Notes under the pieces: generated by a model
The model's input: only the letters and a program-made list of their open reading frames with translations
Databases searched by the model: none
Told to the model about the DNA's origin: nothing
Made by a program: the position numbers and the translations under genes
Assembly: GCA_025356275.1 (NCBI GenBank)
Contig: JANXUK010000134.1
Location: forward strand, 1 to 64,000
Reading direction: 5' to 3'
Origin: Sphingomonadales bacterium
Lineage (GTDB): Bacteria; Pseudomonadota; Alphaproteobacteria; Sphingomonadales; Sphingomonadaceae
Length of the DNA stretch: 64,000 nt
Shown: one piece after another, positions 1 through 12,005 of the stretch
How positions within the stretch are numbered: the first letter of the stretch is position 1
Layout of the letters: each line of letters begins with the position of its first letter

Positions 1-2
1 TG

Positions 3-868
3 AGATACGCGTTTATTGCTGAGCATCGTGATCGTTTCGGTGTGCGTGCGATGTGCCGGTGCCTGGCTGTGCAACCCAGCGGCTATTATGCTTGGCAGAA
101 GAGCCCACAGAGCCTGCGTGCACGCGAAGATGTCCGGCAGACCAAGCTGATCCGGCAAGCCTGGAATGACAGCAGCCCAGAAAAAGCTTTGGGTCTATGG
201 CTACCGCAAGCTGCATGATGACCTGCTGGATCAGGGCGAGACAGGCTGTCCGAACCGCGTGGCGCGGCTGACGAGAATGGCCGGTATCAAAGCGCAAATT
301 GGCTATAAGCGTCGCCCAGGGAGCTATGGCGGCAAGCCATCGGTGGCCGTCGACAACACGCGGGCTCGGCAGTTCGATGATGCCGTGCCGGACAGGGCCT
401 GGGTGACGGACATTACCTACATTCGCACGATGGAGGGCTTTGCATACCTCGCTGTCGTGCTCGACCTCTACTCACGCCGGGTGGTGGGCTGGTCGATGCA
501 GAGCCGGTATGGCGGCGCAAACCGAAGCATCGGGTCCTGATCTACTCTGACCAAGGCTCGCAGTTCACCAGCATGGACTGGGCTGCGTTTGTTTGCGCCC
601 GCAATCTTGAGCACTCGATGAGCCGACGCGGCAACTGCCATGACAATGCCGTGGCCGAGAGCTTCTTCAACCTGCTCAAGCGCGAAGGCATCCGGCGCCG
701 CACCTACAAAACACGCGAGAAGGCACGGCAGGACGTGTTCGACTACATCGAGATGTTCTACAACCCGGTTCGCAAGCACGTCAGAAATGGGATGCTGTCA
801 CCCATCGAGTTCGAACGACAGCAGATTTTGAAAGCGGAAGGCGTCTAGAAAACTAGGGCCCATTCAGA
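3..868 (+). pseudogene. Degenerate IS3-family transposase (orfB, rve/DDE integrase), frameshifted with an internal deletion; 5' part may lie outside the window
   Basis: N-terminal part RYAFIAEHRDRFGVRAMCRCLAVQPSGYYAWQ is in frame 3. Middle [15 protein letters not shown]...[39 protein letters not shown] is in frame 1. C-terminal [23 protein letters not shown]...MSRRGNCHDNAVAESFFNLLKRE...YNPVRKHVRNGMLSPIEFE is back in frame 3. Confidence 0.88.
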
Positions 869-934
869 TAGAGTTCCGGCAGCGACGGCCGCGTGGTATA
901 GGAAGGCCGTCGCTGCCCAACAATCGGTGCGGGA

Positions 935-1480
935 TTAAACCTTTACTTCCGACCCGACGTAACGGTCGTATTCTTGGGCATAGCGCTGCGCCATCCTGCT
1001 TTGTTCCGCCGCACTGGTCTTTTCCTTGAGGTCGAGAAACCAGTTGCCCTCCTCGGCATACATGTGGTGCGCGACGGCCCCCTCGATGTGTTCCAGCTTA
1101 TCGAGGAAATCCTGGCTCATCGGCGGCAGCTGCTCCAACATCGCCATCTGTACCTTGACCATCGCCTGCTCGTCATATCCCATGCCGGCGTGCATCTTCT
1201 CACCATTTTGGGCAAGAACAGGGTAAATGGTGGCTTCCTCGGCAATCGCATGGCCCGTCAGCAAGATACCAAGCTGCTTCAGTGCTGCGGTGCGGGCACT
1301 GGCGTCCGAGGCTGCCTTGACGTCGGTGAACGCACGTTCGAGGTCCATGTGGTGCTGCAGGATTTGATCGAGCCAGTCTCCCGGCATGGCGGCTTCCTTT
1401 GCCTTCGCCCGTGCTTCCAGCCGCGCTTCGGCGCTTTCCGGCGGGGTGATGGATGCAATGAAGCGGTCGATGATGGACAT
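935..1480 (-). CDS. Hemerythrin HHE cation-binding domain protein
   Basis: ORF 181 aa with HHE-type motifs (HHMDLERAF, HAIAEEATIYPVL, HIEGAVAHHMYAEEGNWF). Confidence 0.85.
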   Translation of the reverse strand: MSIIDRFIASITPPESAEARLEARAKAKEAAMPGDWLDQILQHHMDLERAFTDVKAASDASARTAALKQLGILLTGHAIAEEATIYPVLAQNGEKMHAGMGYDEQAMVKVQMAMLEQLPPMSQDFLDKLEHIEGAVAHHMYAEEGNWFLDLKEKTSAAEQSRMAQRYAQEYDRYVGSEVKV

Positions 1481-1652
1481 GTTACAATCTCCTGATCGGT
1501 GGACAACCAGCAGTTTGGTGGCCTCCCGACTAACGGACCCATGCCCAAAGCCGTTCCGGATTTTCAGGGAAAACCAACAGGGATTAATACGATTTCTGCG
1601 TCAGGACCGGACTCGTTGCGCGAATTACCGTTTGCGACGATCGCATTTCGGG

Positions 1653-2402
1653 TCAACTACACAGGCTGGGTTGGAGGATCGGGTCTGCAGAAGCAGTGTC
1701 GATATACAGGTAGGCAGGGTCGAATTGTCCCCGTGCAGCCAAGCGTGCCGGATCGAAGATTTCAACGCGAGAGGACCGGAAAACGCAGAGCTTTTCTTCG
1801 CGCAGCTGACGCATCACCCGGTTAACATGGACATTGGTCAGGCCGCAGATTTCAGCAAGGTCATTCTGCGTAATGCCAAAGGCGAACCGGAACCCGTCGC
1901 TGAGCCCAGCAGAGACAAGGCGCACATTAGCTTCGCTCAGGAAATGCGCAACGCGTCCGACCGCGTCGAGCCGCCCAAGACGAAAAATCCACGCGCGATG
2001 AATGGCCGCGTCAACCAGCGTGGCGAACCACAATTTACGCGCCATTCCCGGAAGTTCGCGCATGATCGCATCGAGTTCGGAATGAGGGACGGTCGCAACC
2101 GTCGCTGTCGTCATCGTCTCGATGTTATGATCGAGTACTTTAAGCGGGAAGGCATGAAGGTCCACGAAATCGCCAGGAACATGGACCGCGACCAGCTGCC
2201 GCACACCGTTGCGATCATCGCAGTAGCGCGAAATGAAGCCTTCGACGAGCAAGGTGCTCTTACAAGTTTGGCTGCCCGCGCGACCGATGCTGGTACGCGC
2301 CGAAAGGGTTTCCACGTTACCTATAGCGGCCTCAAGGCGGCGCCTTTCGCTTCCCTCAAGCCGGGCGCCACATTTATCGCGTAAGAGGCGCTTGGTAAAC
2401 AT
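1653..2402 (-). CDS. Crp/Fnr family transcriptional regulator
   Basis: Conserved part of the ORF starts at MFTKRLLRDKCGARLEGSERRRLEAA. cNMP-like domain (HVPGDFVDLHAFPL) and HTH (ITQNDLAEICGLTNVHVNRVMRQLREEKL). The longer ORF upstream is probably not translated. Confidence 0.85.
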   Translation of the reverse strand: MFTKRLLRDKCGARLEGSERRRLEAAIGNVETLSARTSIGRAGSQTCKSTLLVEGFISRYCDDRNGVRQLVAVHVPGDFVDLHAFPLKVLDHNIETMTTATVATVPHSELDAIMRELPGMARKLWFATLVDAAIHRAWIFRLGRLDAVGRVAHFLSEANVRLVSAGLSDGFRFAFGITQNDLAEICGLTNVHVNRVMRQLREEKLCVFRSSRVEIFDPARLAARGQFDPAYLYIDTASADPILQPSLCS

Positions 2403-2783
2403 CTGCAGGTAATCCTCCCTCGGATCAATCGCTGCAGCGGGGAAGCCGATGCAGACCGACAGTGATGGAGGTTCAGACGAGCCGTGTCCGGCTCTCCCTC
2501 GATATCTACTGACCCAGGTTAATCCCGCTCCCGTCTCCAAACCCTGCAATTGCCGAACGGTTCCCCGGTGAACATGCACGAGCCACGGAAAAGCAGCTGA
2601 GGCCGAAAGCGCCATTCGTGACGCTATCGTTATGACACAGGTTAATTTTTTCTGCCGTCGGGCAACTTCGCAACGGTGAGGCGTTTCTTGGACATCCGCG
2701 CGATGGCGGCGCTGACCGCTGCCTGATCGCGCTCGGTAACACGGCAGATTCTCATACCACACCCCTTGCCGCAAGGAGCTCTC

Positions 2784-5012
<2,229 letters not shown>

Positions 5013-5017
5013 CTGCC

Positions 5018-5188
5018 CTAGTGGTTCGTTTCCGACATTTGCATCGCTTTCGGCAAGGGCAGATGCAAATGTCGCAAAAACATAAGAACCACTAGATATT
5101 ATATTGTTTCTAGTGAATTTTATGATTTTTCCATTCGAAAGCACCCTTTGCCGCAAGCGGGACTTGAATGTCAAAATCAATCCACTAG
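5018..5188. repeat. Double-hairpin CTAG-bounded element, copy 1 (half-units 5018-5095 and 5110-5188)
   Basis: CTAGTGGTTCGTTTCCGACATTTGCAT...ATGCAAATGTCGCAAAAACATAAGAACCACTAG, then ATATTATATTGTTT, then CTAGTGAATTTTATGATTTTTCCATTCGA...TTGAATGTCAAAATCAATCCACTAG. Inverted near-copy at 28431-28609. Confidence 0.93.
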
Positions 5189-6111
5189 CGGCGAAGGGGG
5201 CTTGCTGCGGCCAGATCATTCCGGATCGTGGTCGCAGCGACGCCCCCCTCGCCAATGGCGTGGCCGATCTGGTCAAGCCCGAGGACCACGTCCCCCGCAG
5301 CATACAGGCCTGGTACGCTGGTCCGCTGGTGAGCATCGACCATGAGGCAGCCCTCTTCGGAACGGTGCGCGCCGAGCTGCCCCGCAAGTTCCGAGCGAAC
5401 ATCCAAGCCAAGTGCTGGATATAGCGTGTCGAACGACTGCCGGACACCAGCGATGTCGAGCATGATAACGTCGGCACCCGGTTCAATAGCGCGGCATATG
5501 CCAGCGATCCTGATTCCCGCAGTTTCAAGCCTCGCACGTTGAGCGGCGCTCAGATCGTGGCCATCCGCTGGCGCTGCCAAAGTCACTTCGGCGGTGAAGC
5601 TGCGCAGAAATTCCGCTTCTGCACATCCGCGTGCGCCAGTGCCAAGTACCGCAACACGTTTGTCAGTCACTTCAAACCCGTCGCAAACGGGGCAGTATCG
5701 CAGCAAGCCAGCCGCAATTGCCAAATCGTGCAGGTGGTCATCGAGCATTGGAGGGCGCCGGTTGACTACGCCCGTCGCCAACAGGATTGTTCGCGCGGCG
5801 ATAATTTGGTCACCTACCCGAGCGAGGTAATAAGGGCCATCTTGCTGGAGGGCGGAGACATCACCCTGCAAAAGGCGCGCACCGTAGCGGATGGCCTGCT
5901 CGCGCATGCGTTCGAGCAACTCCGGCCCTGCGATGCCCCTCGGGAATCCGGCCTGGTTGCGGCTGCGTGGGATAAGGGCAGCGCGGCTCTTTCCGCCATC
6001 AACAACTGTGACGTTCAGATGGAAGCGCCCCAGGTAAAGCGCGGCTGTCAGCCCGGCAGGACCGCCGCCGACGATCAGGCAATCGCAATCGTAAGTCTCA
6101 AATTGCTTCAC
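5185..6111 (-). CDS. NAD(P)/FAD-dependent oxidoreductase, thioredoxin reductase-like
   Basis: GGGPAGLTAALYLGR FAD motif, CPVCDG redox-type motif, VAVLGTGARGCAEAEFL, GLYAAGDVVLGLDQIGHAIGEG. Confidence 0.88.
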   Translation of the reverse strand: MKQFETYDCDCLIVGGGPAGLTAALYLGRFHLNVTVVDGGKSRAALIPRSRNQAGFPRGIAGPELLERMREQAIRYGARLLQGDVSALQQDGPYYLARVGDQIIAARTILLATGVVNRRPPMLDDHLHDLAIAAGLLRYCPVCDGFEVTDKRVAVLGTGARGCAEAEFLRSFTAEVTLAAPADGHDLSAAQRARLETAGIRIAGICRAIEPGADVIMLDIAGVRQSFDTLYPALGLDVRSELAGQLGAHRSEEGCLMVDAHQRTSVPGLYAAGDVVLGLDQIGHAIGEGGVAATTIRNDLAAASPLRR

Positions 6112-6177
6112 AGCCGCGCTCAGTCCGCATCGCGTTGGGGGCCAGACCCGGGATTGGGTAATCTGGCCCCGTCCGCA

Positions 6178-6702
6178 TCACATGCCAAATTGCGCCATCA
6201 GCTCGGCCTTGCGGGCGGCAAGCATGACGCCAAGTTCTTTTAGGTTGAGATCGCTGTCTCGGCTTTCCGGGAACATTTCGCTCTCTTCCTCTTCGACATG
6301 GTGGTCGATATACTCGCCCAGCACGGTGACTTTGGCATCGAACAGCCGGTCGCCCGCTTTCATCGCCTGCAATTCGGCAATCAGCTGCTTGGCGCTGGCG
6401 TGCTCGACCTCTGCCTCGTCAAGCAGATCATCGTCATCAATCGTCTCGCGCGCCGCCGGGTAAAAGATTTCCTCCTCAATCTGCGCATGAACAATCAGCG
6501 CGAGGCAGATTTTATCTGCCAAAGCCTGCTTGTCGGCGTCATTTTCCAGGCCCTCATACTGCTTGAAATACCCCTTCACTTCCTTGTGGTCGGCTTTCAG
6601 GAGCTTTATCGCGTCGGCCGGCTTGGCAGCCGCGCGGGCGGTTTTCCGTGCAGTTTTGGATTTTGGCTTGGCGGGCGTGGTGGTCGATGGCTTGGCGGTC
6701 AT
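6178..6702 (-). CDS. Hemerythrin domain protein with Lys/Ala-rich N-terminus
   Basis: LLKADHKEVKGYFKQYEGL...HAQIEEEIFYPAAR...EVEHASAKQLI...YIDHHVEEEESEMFP. Start at MTAKPSTTTP preferred. Confidence 0.85.
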   Translation of the reverse strand: MTAKPSTTTPAKPKSKTARKTARAAAKPADAIKLLKADHKEVKGYFKQYEGLENDADKQALADKICLALIVHAQIEEEIFYPAARETIDDDDLLDEAEVEHASAKQLIAELQAMKAGDRLFDAKVTVLGEYIDHHVEEEESEMFPESRDSDLNLKELGVMLAARKAELMAQFGM

Positions 6703-6919
6703 AATCAGCGGCTCCAGAACAAGCGTCATTTGACGCACATACTCCCACAACGCCCGCCCTCATCTGTCGATCCCGCAACTTGGTGAATTAACGTTGGTCA
6801 GTGCCAATTTCGGTACAGCGAGGTGGGGCGCCGCTTTCTCTGAACGTAAAGCGTCAGGGGGAGGAAGCGCCAGGACATCGACCGTTGACTGGTCAAAAAC
6901 ACGCGCTACTCGGCATTGT

Positions 6920-7741
6920 ATGGCAGACGGAAAACGCGCGACCGCAGGTTGTGATCGGGATCGGCCCAGCGTTTTCATCGGAACCGCAGGATGGTCGATA
7001 CCGAAAGGGCTGGCGGGCAGTTTCCCATTCTGCGGCACGCATCTCCAGCGTTATGCCGAGACTATGTGGGCGACTGAGATCAATTCTTCCTTTTATAAGC
7101 CACACAGACGCTCGACATATGAGCGGTGGGCAGCAAGTACGCCCACGGGTTTTCGGTTCTCCGTAAAGTTGCCGAAAGAAATCTCCCACGCCCGCAAGCT
7201 CATCGGCGCCGAAGCTCTGCTGGATGCGTTCGTGGCGCAGGTCACAGGTCTGGAAAGCAAGCTTGGCGTCGTTCTTGTGCAACTCCCACCGAGCCTCCCT
7301 TTCAGCGAGCGCGTGGCCTCGGAGTTTATCGCGATGCTGCGCGAACGCCTGGAACCGGATGTCAGGATCGCATTGGAGCCGCGACACCCGTCCTGGTTTG
7401 TAGAAGAAGGGGCGACCTGCCTCGCCGAACATCATGTGGCTCGCGTTTCAGCCGATCCGATACTTGCCCCCGGCGGCGGCGACCCGAGCGGCTGGACTGG
7501 CTTCGTGTACCGCCGTTTGCACGGCTCGCCGCGCGTTTACCACTCGGCTTACGATGAACACACACTCACCGCGCTGGCAGGCGCGGTCGCTCGTGATGTC
7601 GAAGCCGGCAGGCCAACGTGGTTGTTCTTCGATAACACAGCCTCCGGCGCCGCACTGGGCGATGCCATGCGGCTTCGATCGTTGCTGAGCGCCATGCAGA
7701 CACACGGATCACAATTCGGATACGCCGGAAGAGAAAGCTGA
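6920..7741 (+). CDS. DUF72 domain-containing protein
   Basis: FIGTAGWSIPKG...YAETMWATEINSSFYKPHRRSTYERWAASTPTGFRFSVKLPKEISH...VVLVQLPPSLPF; C-terminal YRRLHGSPRVYHSAY. The start is uncertain; the ORF opens at 6794. Confidence 0.85.
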   Translation: MADGKRATAGCDRDRPSVFIGTAGWSIPKGLAGSFPFCGTHLQRYAETMWATEINSSFYKPHRRSTYERWAASTPTGFRFSVKLPKEISHARKLIGAEALLDAFVAQVTGLESKLGVVLVQLPPSLPFSERVASEFIAMLRERLEPDVRIALEPRHPSWFVEEGATCLAEHHVARVSADPILAPGGGDPSGWTGFVYRRLHGSPRVYHSAYDEHTLTALAGAVARDVEAGRPTWLFFDNTASGAALGDAMRLRSLLSAMQTHGSQFGYAGRES

Positions 7742-7786
7742 CGTTGCAATGGGATCAAGAAGATATCGCAACGGATTCCCGCGATG

Positions 7787-10012
7787 CTAAACCCAGCCCA
7801 GGATCAGCCTGCCGCTCGCAGGCACATGAAATTCGATCCGGTCCCTGCCGCGTTTGCGCGGTCGCACTACGTCGCCACCTACGGTTGTCACCGTGACGGT
7901 TGGTAATTTGGCGCGTCCCTTACGGATGACCGAGAGCATCGCGGTGCAGGTTTCGCCGCCGTCGAGCCTGATGCTTATCGCTCGCGCGCCCGTGCGTTCT
8001 TGCGCCATGATGAAGTGGTCACAGAACAACTGGAATGGCGCGTCCTCGACCTTGTGGAAAGCTCGGGAAGCGTAGACCATCGCCGCCCCGGCGCCGTAGA
8101 TTTCCTGACCGACCTGCCCTGCCGGTTGGCCGTCGACATAGAGATCCTCGAGCGGAAAGGAGAGCCCGCGGTCGATGTGACCGTTGCGGATCTCGGTAGC
8201 CAGCGCCTCCGCTGGAAGCGCATCGGGATAATAGAACCAGGCACGGTCGAGCGCGTATTTGCAATATTCACTGATCAGCATGCGCGCCGCTGGCTCAAGA
8301 TCCGGCCCACTGTCGCGCAGATAGCATTCGAACGCCGCAAAGCTGTCGAAGCATTCGTAGATCGCCATATAGGGCGCATCCTGAAGGCAGGTAACACCCA
8401 GAAAATTGCGATATTGGGCAGCGTGCCCGATCTCGGATTCCCAGATCGCGCAATTGTGGAAGAAACTGGCGAGATAGACATAGCTCTGCAGCCGGTAGCG
8501 CTCGATATTGGTGATGCGCCATAGTCGCAGGCAAGCCGCCGCCCCCCATGCGGTCAGATTCGCCTGATAGTTGAGGTTGAAGCGCATGCCCTCGGCCGCA
8601 TCGATCGCGGCCTGCGCCTCATGCAGAAACCGCTCTTCACGGGTCAGTTCATAGGCTTGCAGCATGACCCAGGCATACATCCCGCCGACATCGGTCTGGC
8701 CCCGGTCATCGGCGCCGGCGACCTCGGTGATGACCGAGAAATCTGTCACATTGTACTGGATCGGCCATTTATAGTCGAAATGATGCGCTGCCTTGATGCC
8801 GAAATCGACCGATCTTTCAAACAGGTCGCGCGCTCTGGCGTTGCCCGCGATTGCCAGACGCCCGAGGTTCATCAGCGGATGGTATAGATACCAGCTGTCA
8901 ACCGCGTCGGCGTCCTTGTCCTCCCCGACATTGGGCAGGTAGCGCCGGATCGACTTGAGCTTCTTGTCATAGAATTTCTCGAGCCCCGCCTCGAACTCGC
9001 CCTGCAACGCAATCGGCGTGTCGCTCCACCGTGCAAAGTCATGCATCGGTGCGATCAGCGCCAATTGTACCATGCTGTCTGGATATTCGGCGGCTGTATA
9101 GGGGTGGGCGTAACGGCGGCCATAGTGACGGATCGTCGCCTTGGGTGAGAAATCGAGGTCGGCAAGGGTGCGTTCGGCGCGGCCGACCCAGTCACGATAT
9201 TCGACCGGGGGAAGATCGAGCGCGGTGTAGGCCGCTCCCAGCATCTGTATGAAACGGCGCGCGGATTCGCGCTCGCCGGGCGGCGCCTCGTCACGCAACA
9301 CCAAAATCGCATCCGAGATCGTGACCGGCTTTCCAGCCGGCAGCGGATTGACCGGCGGCGTTCCGCTCTGCTGCGGTGAAGGCGGAAGATAGCCAAGCTC
9401 AGGCCATTTGCCGCCGACCGCCCCGTCAGGCTTGGTTCCGGTGGCGCGGTAGTAACCATTCAATGCGGTCAGGTTCTGGAAATACAATACGCTGCCAAAT
9501 TCTGGCTGGTCGATATGGAAATACAGCAAGCCGCTGTTGACGCCGCGCTGTCCCGCTTCGACGATGCCGACGGCGCCCGTGGGATCGTCGTTGGCGTCGA
9601 GCGGATAGAGATCGCGCGGCAGAAACGGAACCAGCAAGGGCGCCGCCGGCGTCAGTTCGACAGTCACCCGCAGGCGGTGCAAATCAAGGCCATCAGTATT
9701 CAGGATGACAATGTGCCGGCCGATTGCACTGTCGACGGACAGCCGCAGCGTTTCTCCGGGTTTGGGGCGAAGGCGTTTTACAGCATCGATACCGCCGGGC
9801 GCAAAGGCCAGGCGCAGCGCAAGCCCACCTTTTTGCGGTCGGCGAATGATCGCCCAAAGCGAGTCCTGCCCGTTCGCCACTTCACCCGTCAGGTCGCCCA
9901 GCGAAAACGATGCGTGGGTCACAAGTGTGCCCGAGGCAAGCTCGGCCCGCAGGGCGAGTACCATCGGGCTGACAGCGTCTGTGGTCTCTGCTTCGAGTAC
10001 TGACGTGGCCAT
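7787..10012 (-). CDS. Conserved hypothetical protein, 741 aa, possible alpha/alpha-barrel (glycosidase-like) protein
   Basis: Long clean ORF with many helical Tyr/Trp-rich segments (GGMYAWVMLQAYELTREERFLHEAQAAIDAAEGM). No family recognised with confidence. Confidence 0.75.
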   Translation of the reverse strand: MATSVLEAETTDAVSPMVLALRAELASGTLVTHASFSLGDLTGEVANGQDSLWAIIRRPQKGGLALRLAFAPGGIDAVKRLRPKPGETLRLSVDSAIGRHIVILNTDGLDLHRLRVTVELTPAAPLLVPFLPRDLYPLDANDDPTGAVGIVEAGQRGVNSGLLYFHIDQPEFGSVLYFQNLTALNGYYRATGTKPDGAVGGKWPELGYLPPSPQQSGTPPVNPLPAGKPVTISDAILVLRDEAPPGERESARRFIQMLGAAYTALDLPPVEYRDWVGRAERTLADLDFSPKATIRHYGRRYAHPYTAAEYPDSMVQLALIAPMHDFARWSDTPIALQGEFEAGLEKFYDKKLKSIRRYLPNVGEDKDADAVDSWYLYHPLMNLGRLAIAGNARARDLFERSVDFGIKAAHHFDYKWPIQYNVTDFSVITEVAGADDRGQTDVGGMYAWVMLQAYELTREERFLHEAQAAIDAAEGMRFNLNYQANLTAWGAAACLRLWRITNIERYRLQSYVYLASFFHNCAIWESEIGHAAQYRNFLGVTCLQDAPYMAIYECFDSFAAFECYLRDSGPDLEPAARMLISEYCKYALDRAWFYYPDALPAEALATEIRNGHIDRGLSFPLEDLYVDGQPAGQVGQEIYGAGAAMVYASRAFHKVEDAPFQLFCDHFIMAQERTGARAISIRLDGGETCTAMLSVIRKGRAKLPTVTVTTVGGDVVRPRKRGRDRIEFHVPASGRLILGWV

Positions 10013-10377
10013 TCGCAGTCTCCAATCTTTCTGTTGCGTTTGTCATCACCGCCTTGCCGATCATCCCGGACAAGGCGTTTTAGCAACTCGGGAAACGCAG
10101 TTGCGCACCAGCCGTTCCGGCGCACGTATCGATTTTATCGCGCGTCAGGGCGATTGCGGCGATGCCAGCCGCACTCGCTAAAACGGGCTCTGCTAACCGT
10201 AACGGACCACTCGGGAACTGCCGCAGGATACGGGCGTTGATGGCCCCGCCGGCATTTCGCTACGCCGATTCCTCGGCTGAGATAATTCGGCTTGTCATAA
10301 CGTATGACGGTGGTTTGCGCCGTTCGACGAACACCGCGTACCGTGCGGCGGCTAGCCAAGGGGCAAGAATCATCACG

Positions 10378-10806
10378 ATGTCCGACCCATATGAACTTGA
10401 GCGTTTTGTTGTTGCACAGACGAACACGTATGAGGCAGCGCTCACCGAAATCCGGCGCGGCGCAAAACGAAGCCATTGGATCTGGTACGTATTCCCCCAG
10501 ATCGCCGGGCTCGGTACGAGCGCGATGTCCAAGCATTATGCAATCCGCTCATCAGCGGAAGCACGCGCTTACCTCGACCACCCGATGCTCGGACCTCGCC
10601 TCCGTGAATGCATTGATGCCCTTCAAGACCTCACTAACACCAACGCGGCCGCAGTGTTTGGAGATGTCGACGCCATGAAATTGCGGTCCTCGCTGACCCT
10701 GTTTATCGAGGCAGGTGCCGGCAGCCTGTTTCAGGCCGCGCTTGATCGCTGGTTCGATGGCCAGCAGGATAAGGCAACATTGGACAGGCTTTCAAAAGTG
10801 GGATGA
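10378..10806 (+). CDS. DUF1810 family protein
   Basis: DPYELERFVVAQTNTYEAALTEIRRGAKRSHWIWYVFPQIAGLGTSAMSKHYAIRSSAEARAYLDHPMLGPRL. Confidence 0.9.
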   Translation: MSDPYELERFVVAQTNTYEAALTEIRRGAKRSHWIWYVFPQIAGLGTSAMSKHYAIRSSAEARAYLDHPMLGPRLRECIDALQDLTNTNAAAVFGDVDAMKLRSSLTLFIEAGAGSLFQAALDRWFDGQQDKATLDRLSKVG

Positions 10807-10919
10807 ATTTCGGCGGCCGCCCCCTCGCGAATACCAAGCGTAGTGACGGGCTGAAACGAAGCTAGCGTTAATGCCCCGCCAGCGCGCGGCGGCTGATGGC
10901 GGGCCAGGGGAGCGGGACG

Positions 10920-11294
10920 GTGAAAATCTACTATGACGGAGGGTGTCGGCCCAACCCCGGAATGATCGAAACCGCGGTTGTTGCAGCGGGAAAGACCCAT
11001 CATCGGGCCGACCACGGCCATGGTGACAGCAATGACGCCGAGTGGCTGGCGATCATTGCTGCGCTGGGTATTGCCCGCGAGCTTGGCGTTGCCGACGTGA
11101 TCCTGCTCGGCGATTCGAAATTGGTGGTCGCGCAGATCAGCGGCAGTACGCGCGGGATTGCGCCGCGATTTTGCGCGTATCTGGCCACGTTCCGCGCGCT
11201 CGCCGCCGATTTCGATCGTGTTCGGGTCCGGCATGTTGGCCGGGGGCAGAACCTCGCCGGAATTGCTCTGGAGCGCGTGCATGGGAGAATTTGA
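10920..11294 (+). CDS. RNase H-like (ribonuclease HI fold) protein
   Basis: VKIYYDGGCRPNPG...SNDAEWLAIIAALGIARELGVADVILLGDSKLVVAQISG...RHVGRGQNLAG. Exact start uncertain. Confidence 0.75.
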   Translation: MKIYYDGGCRPNPGMIETAVVAAGKTHHRADHGHGDSNDAEWLAIIAALGIARELGVADVILLGDSKLVVAQISGSTRGIAPRFCAYLATFRALAADFDRVRVRHVGRGQNLAGIALERVHGRI

Positions 11295-11371
11295 CGGCAA
11301 GGTTGAACATTGGCTGGCGGACCCCATCTCCGGTTGCAAGCTCCCTTAGTGAACGCGCAAAGGACCATGAT

Positions 11372-11767
11372 ATGGCGGTTCAACCCACCCTGCCTGCCGG
11401 GATGTTCGACGAAATCCTGACGATGTCGCCGTCGCAAAGCGCGGCCATGAAGCGTATGACGAGCGTTGCGTTCATTCTCGATTCCGCATTCGTTATCCCC
11501 GGCAGCAAGCAGCGCGTCGGTATCGATGCCATCATCGGCCTGATTCCGGGGCTTGGCGACGTGGTGACGACGGCGCTGTCCAGCTATATCATCTGGGAGG
11601 CAAGAAACCTGGGTGTCTCGCGCGTCGCACTGGGCCGGATGTTGGCCAATCTGGCTATCCACGCGGCAGTCGGAACGATCCCGGTGCTGGGCGATGCCTT
11701 CGATGCGTTCTTCCGGGTCAATCAGCGCAATCTGGCTATCGTGCGCGCGCAGCTTGCGAAGGGCTGA
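11372..11767 (+). CDS. DUF4112 domain-containing protein
   Basis: LDSAFVIPGSKQRVGIDAIIGLIPGLGDVVTTALSSYIIWEARNLGVSRVALGRMLANLAIHAAVGTIPVLGDAFDAFFRVNQRNLAI. Confidence 0.9.
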   Translation: MAVQPTLPAGMFDEILTMSPSQSAAMKRMTSVAFILDSAFVIPGSKQRVGIDAIIGLIPGLGDVVTTALSSYIIWEARNLGVSRVALGRMLANLAIHAAVGTIPVLGDAFDAFFRVNQRNLAIVRAQLAKG

Positions 11768-12005
11768 CGGGTTCCCGCCGCGACCGCGATGCCGTCGTCC
11801 GAATCGCCGCTGAAGCCACGATTGCCGGTTTGACTGAATGGGACATGGTGCCCAATGCTCGGTGTTGCGGTACTGTTGACTGGGCCAACTCGGTCCCTCC
11901 CCGATCCATTCGTGACCACGCCTCGGGCTGCGGCCCGGCGGCGCGAAGAGTTTGAACAGCGGTTGCGTTTGAGCTATTCGGTAGCGATGTGGATCGGATC
12001 CTCGC

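Noticed and set aside
1386-2384. 332-aa plus-strand ORF
   Set aside because: Antisense to the Crp/Fnr regulator; no recognisable motif.
2642-2755. Short minus-strand [40 protein letters not shown] upstream of katE
   Set aside because: Plausible composition but only 37 aa, with no family or RBS I can support. It could be a real small protein; ribosome profiling would decide.
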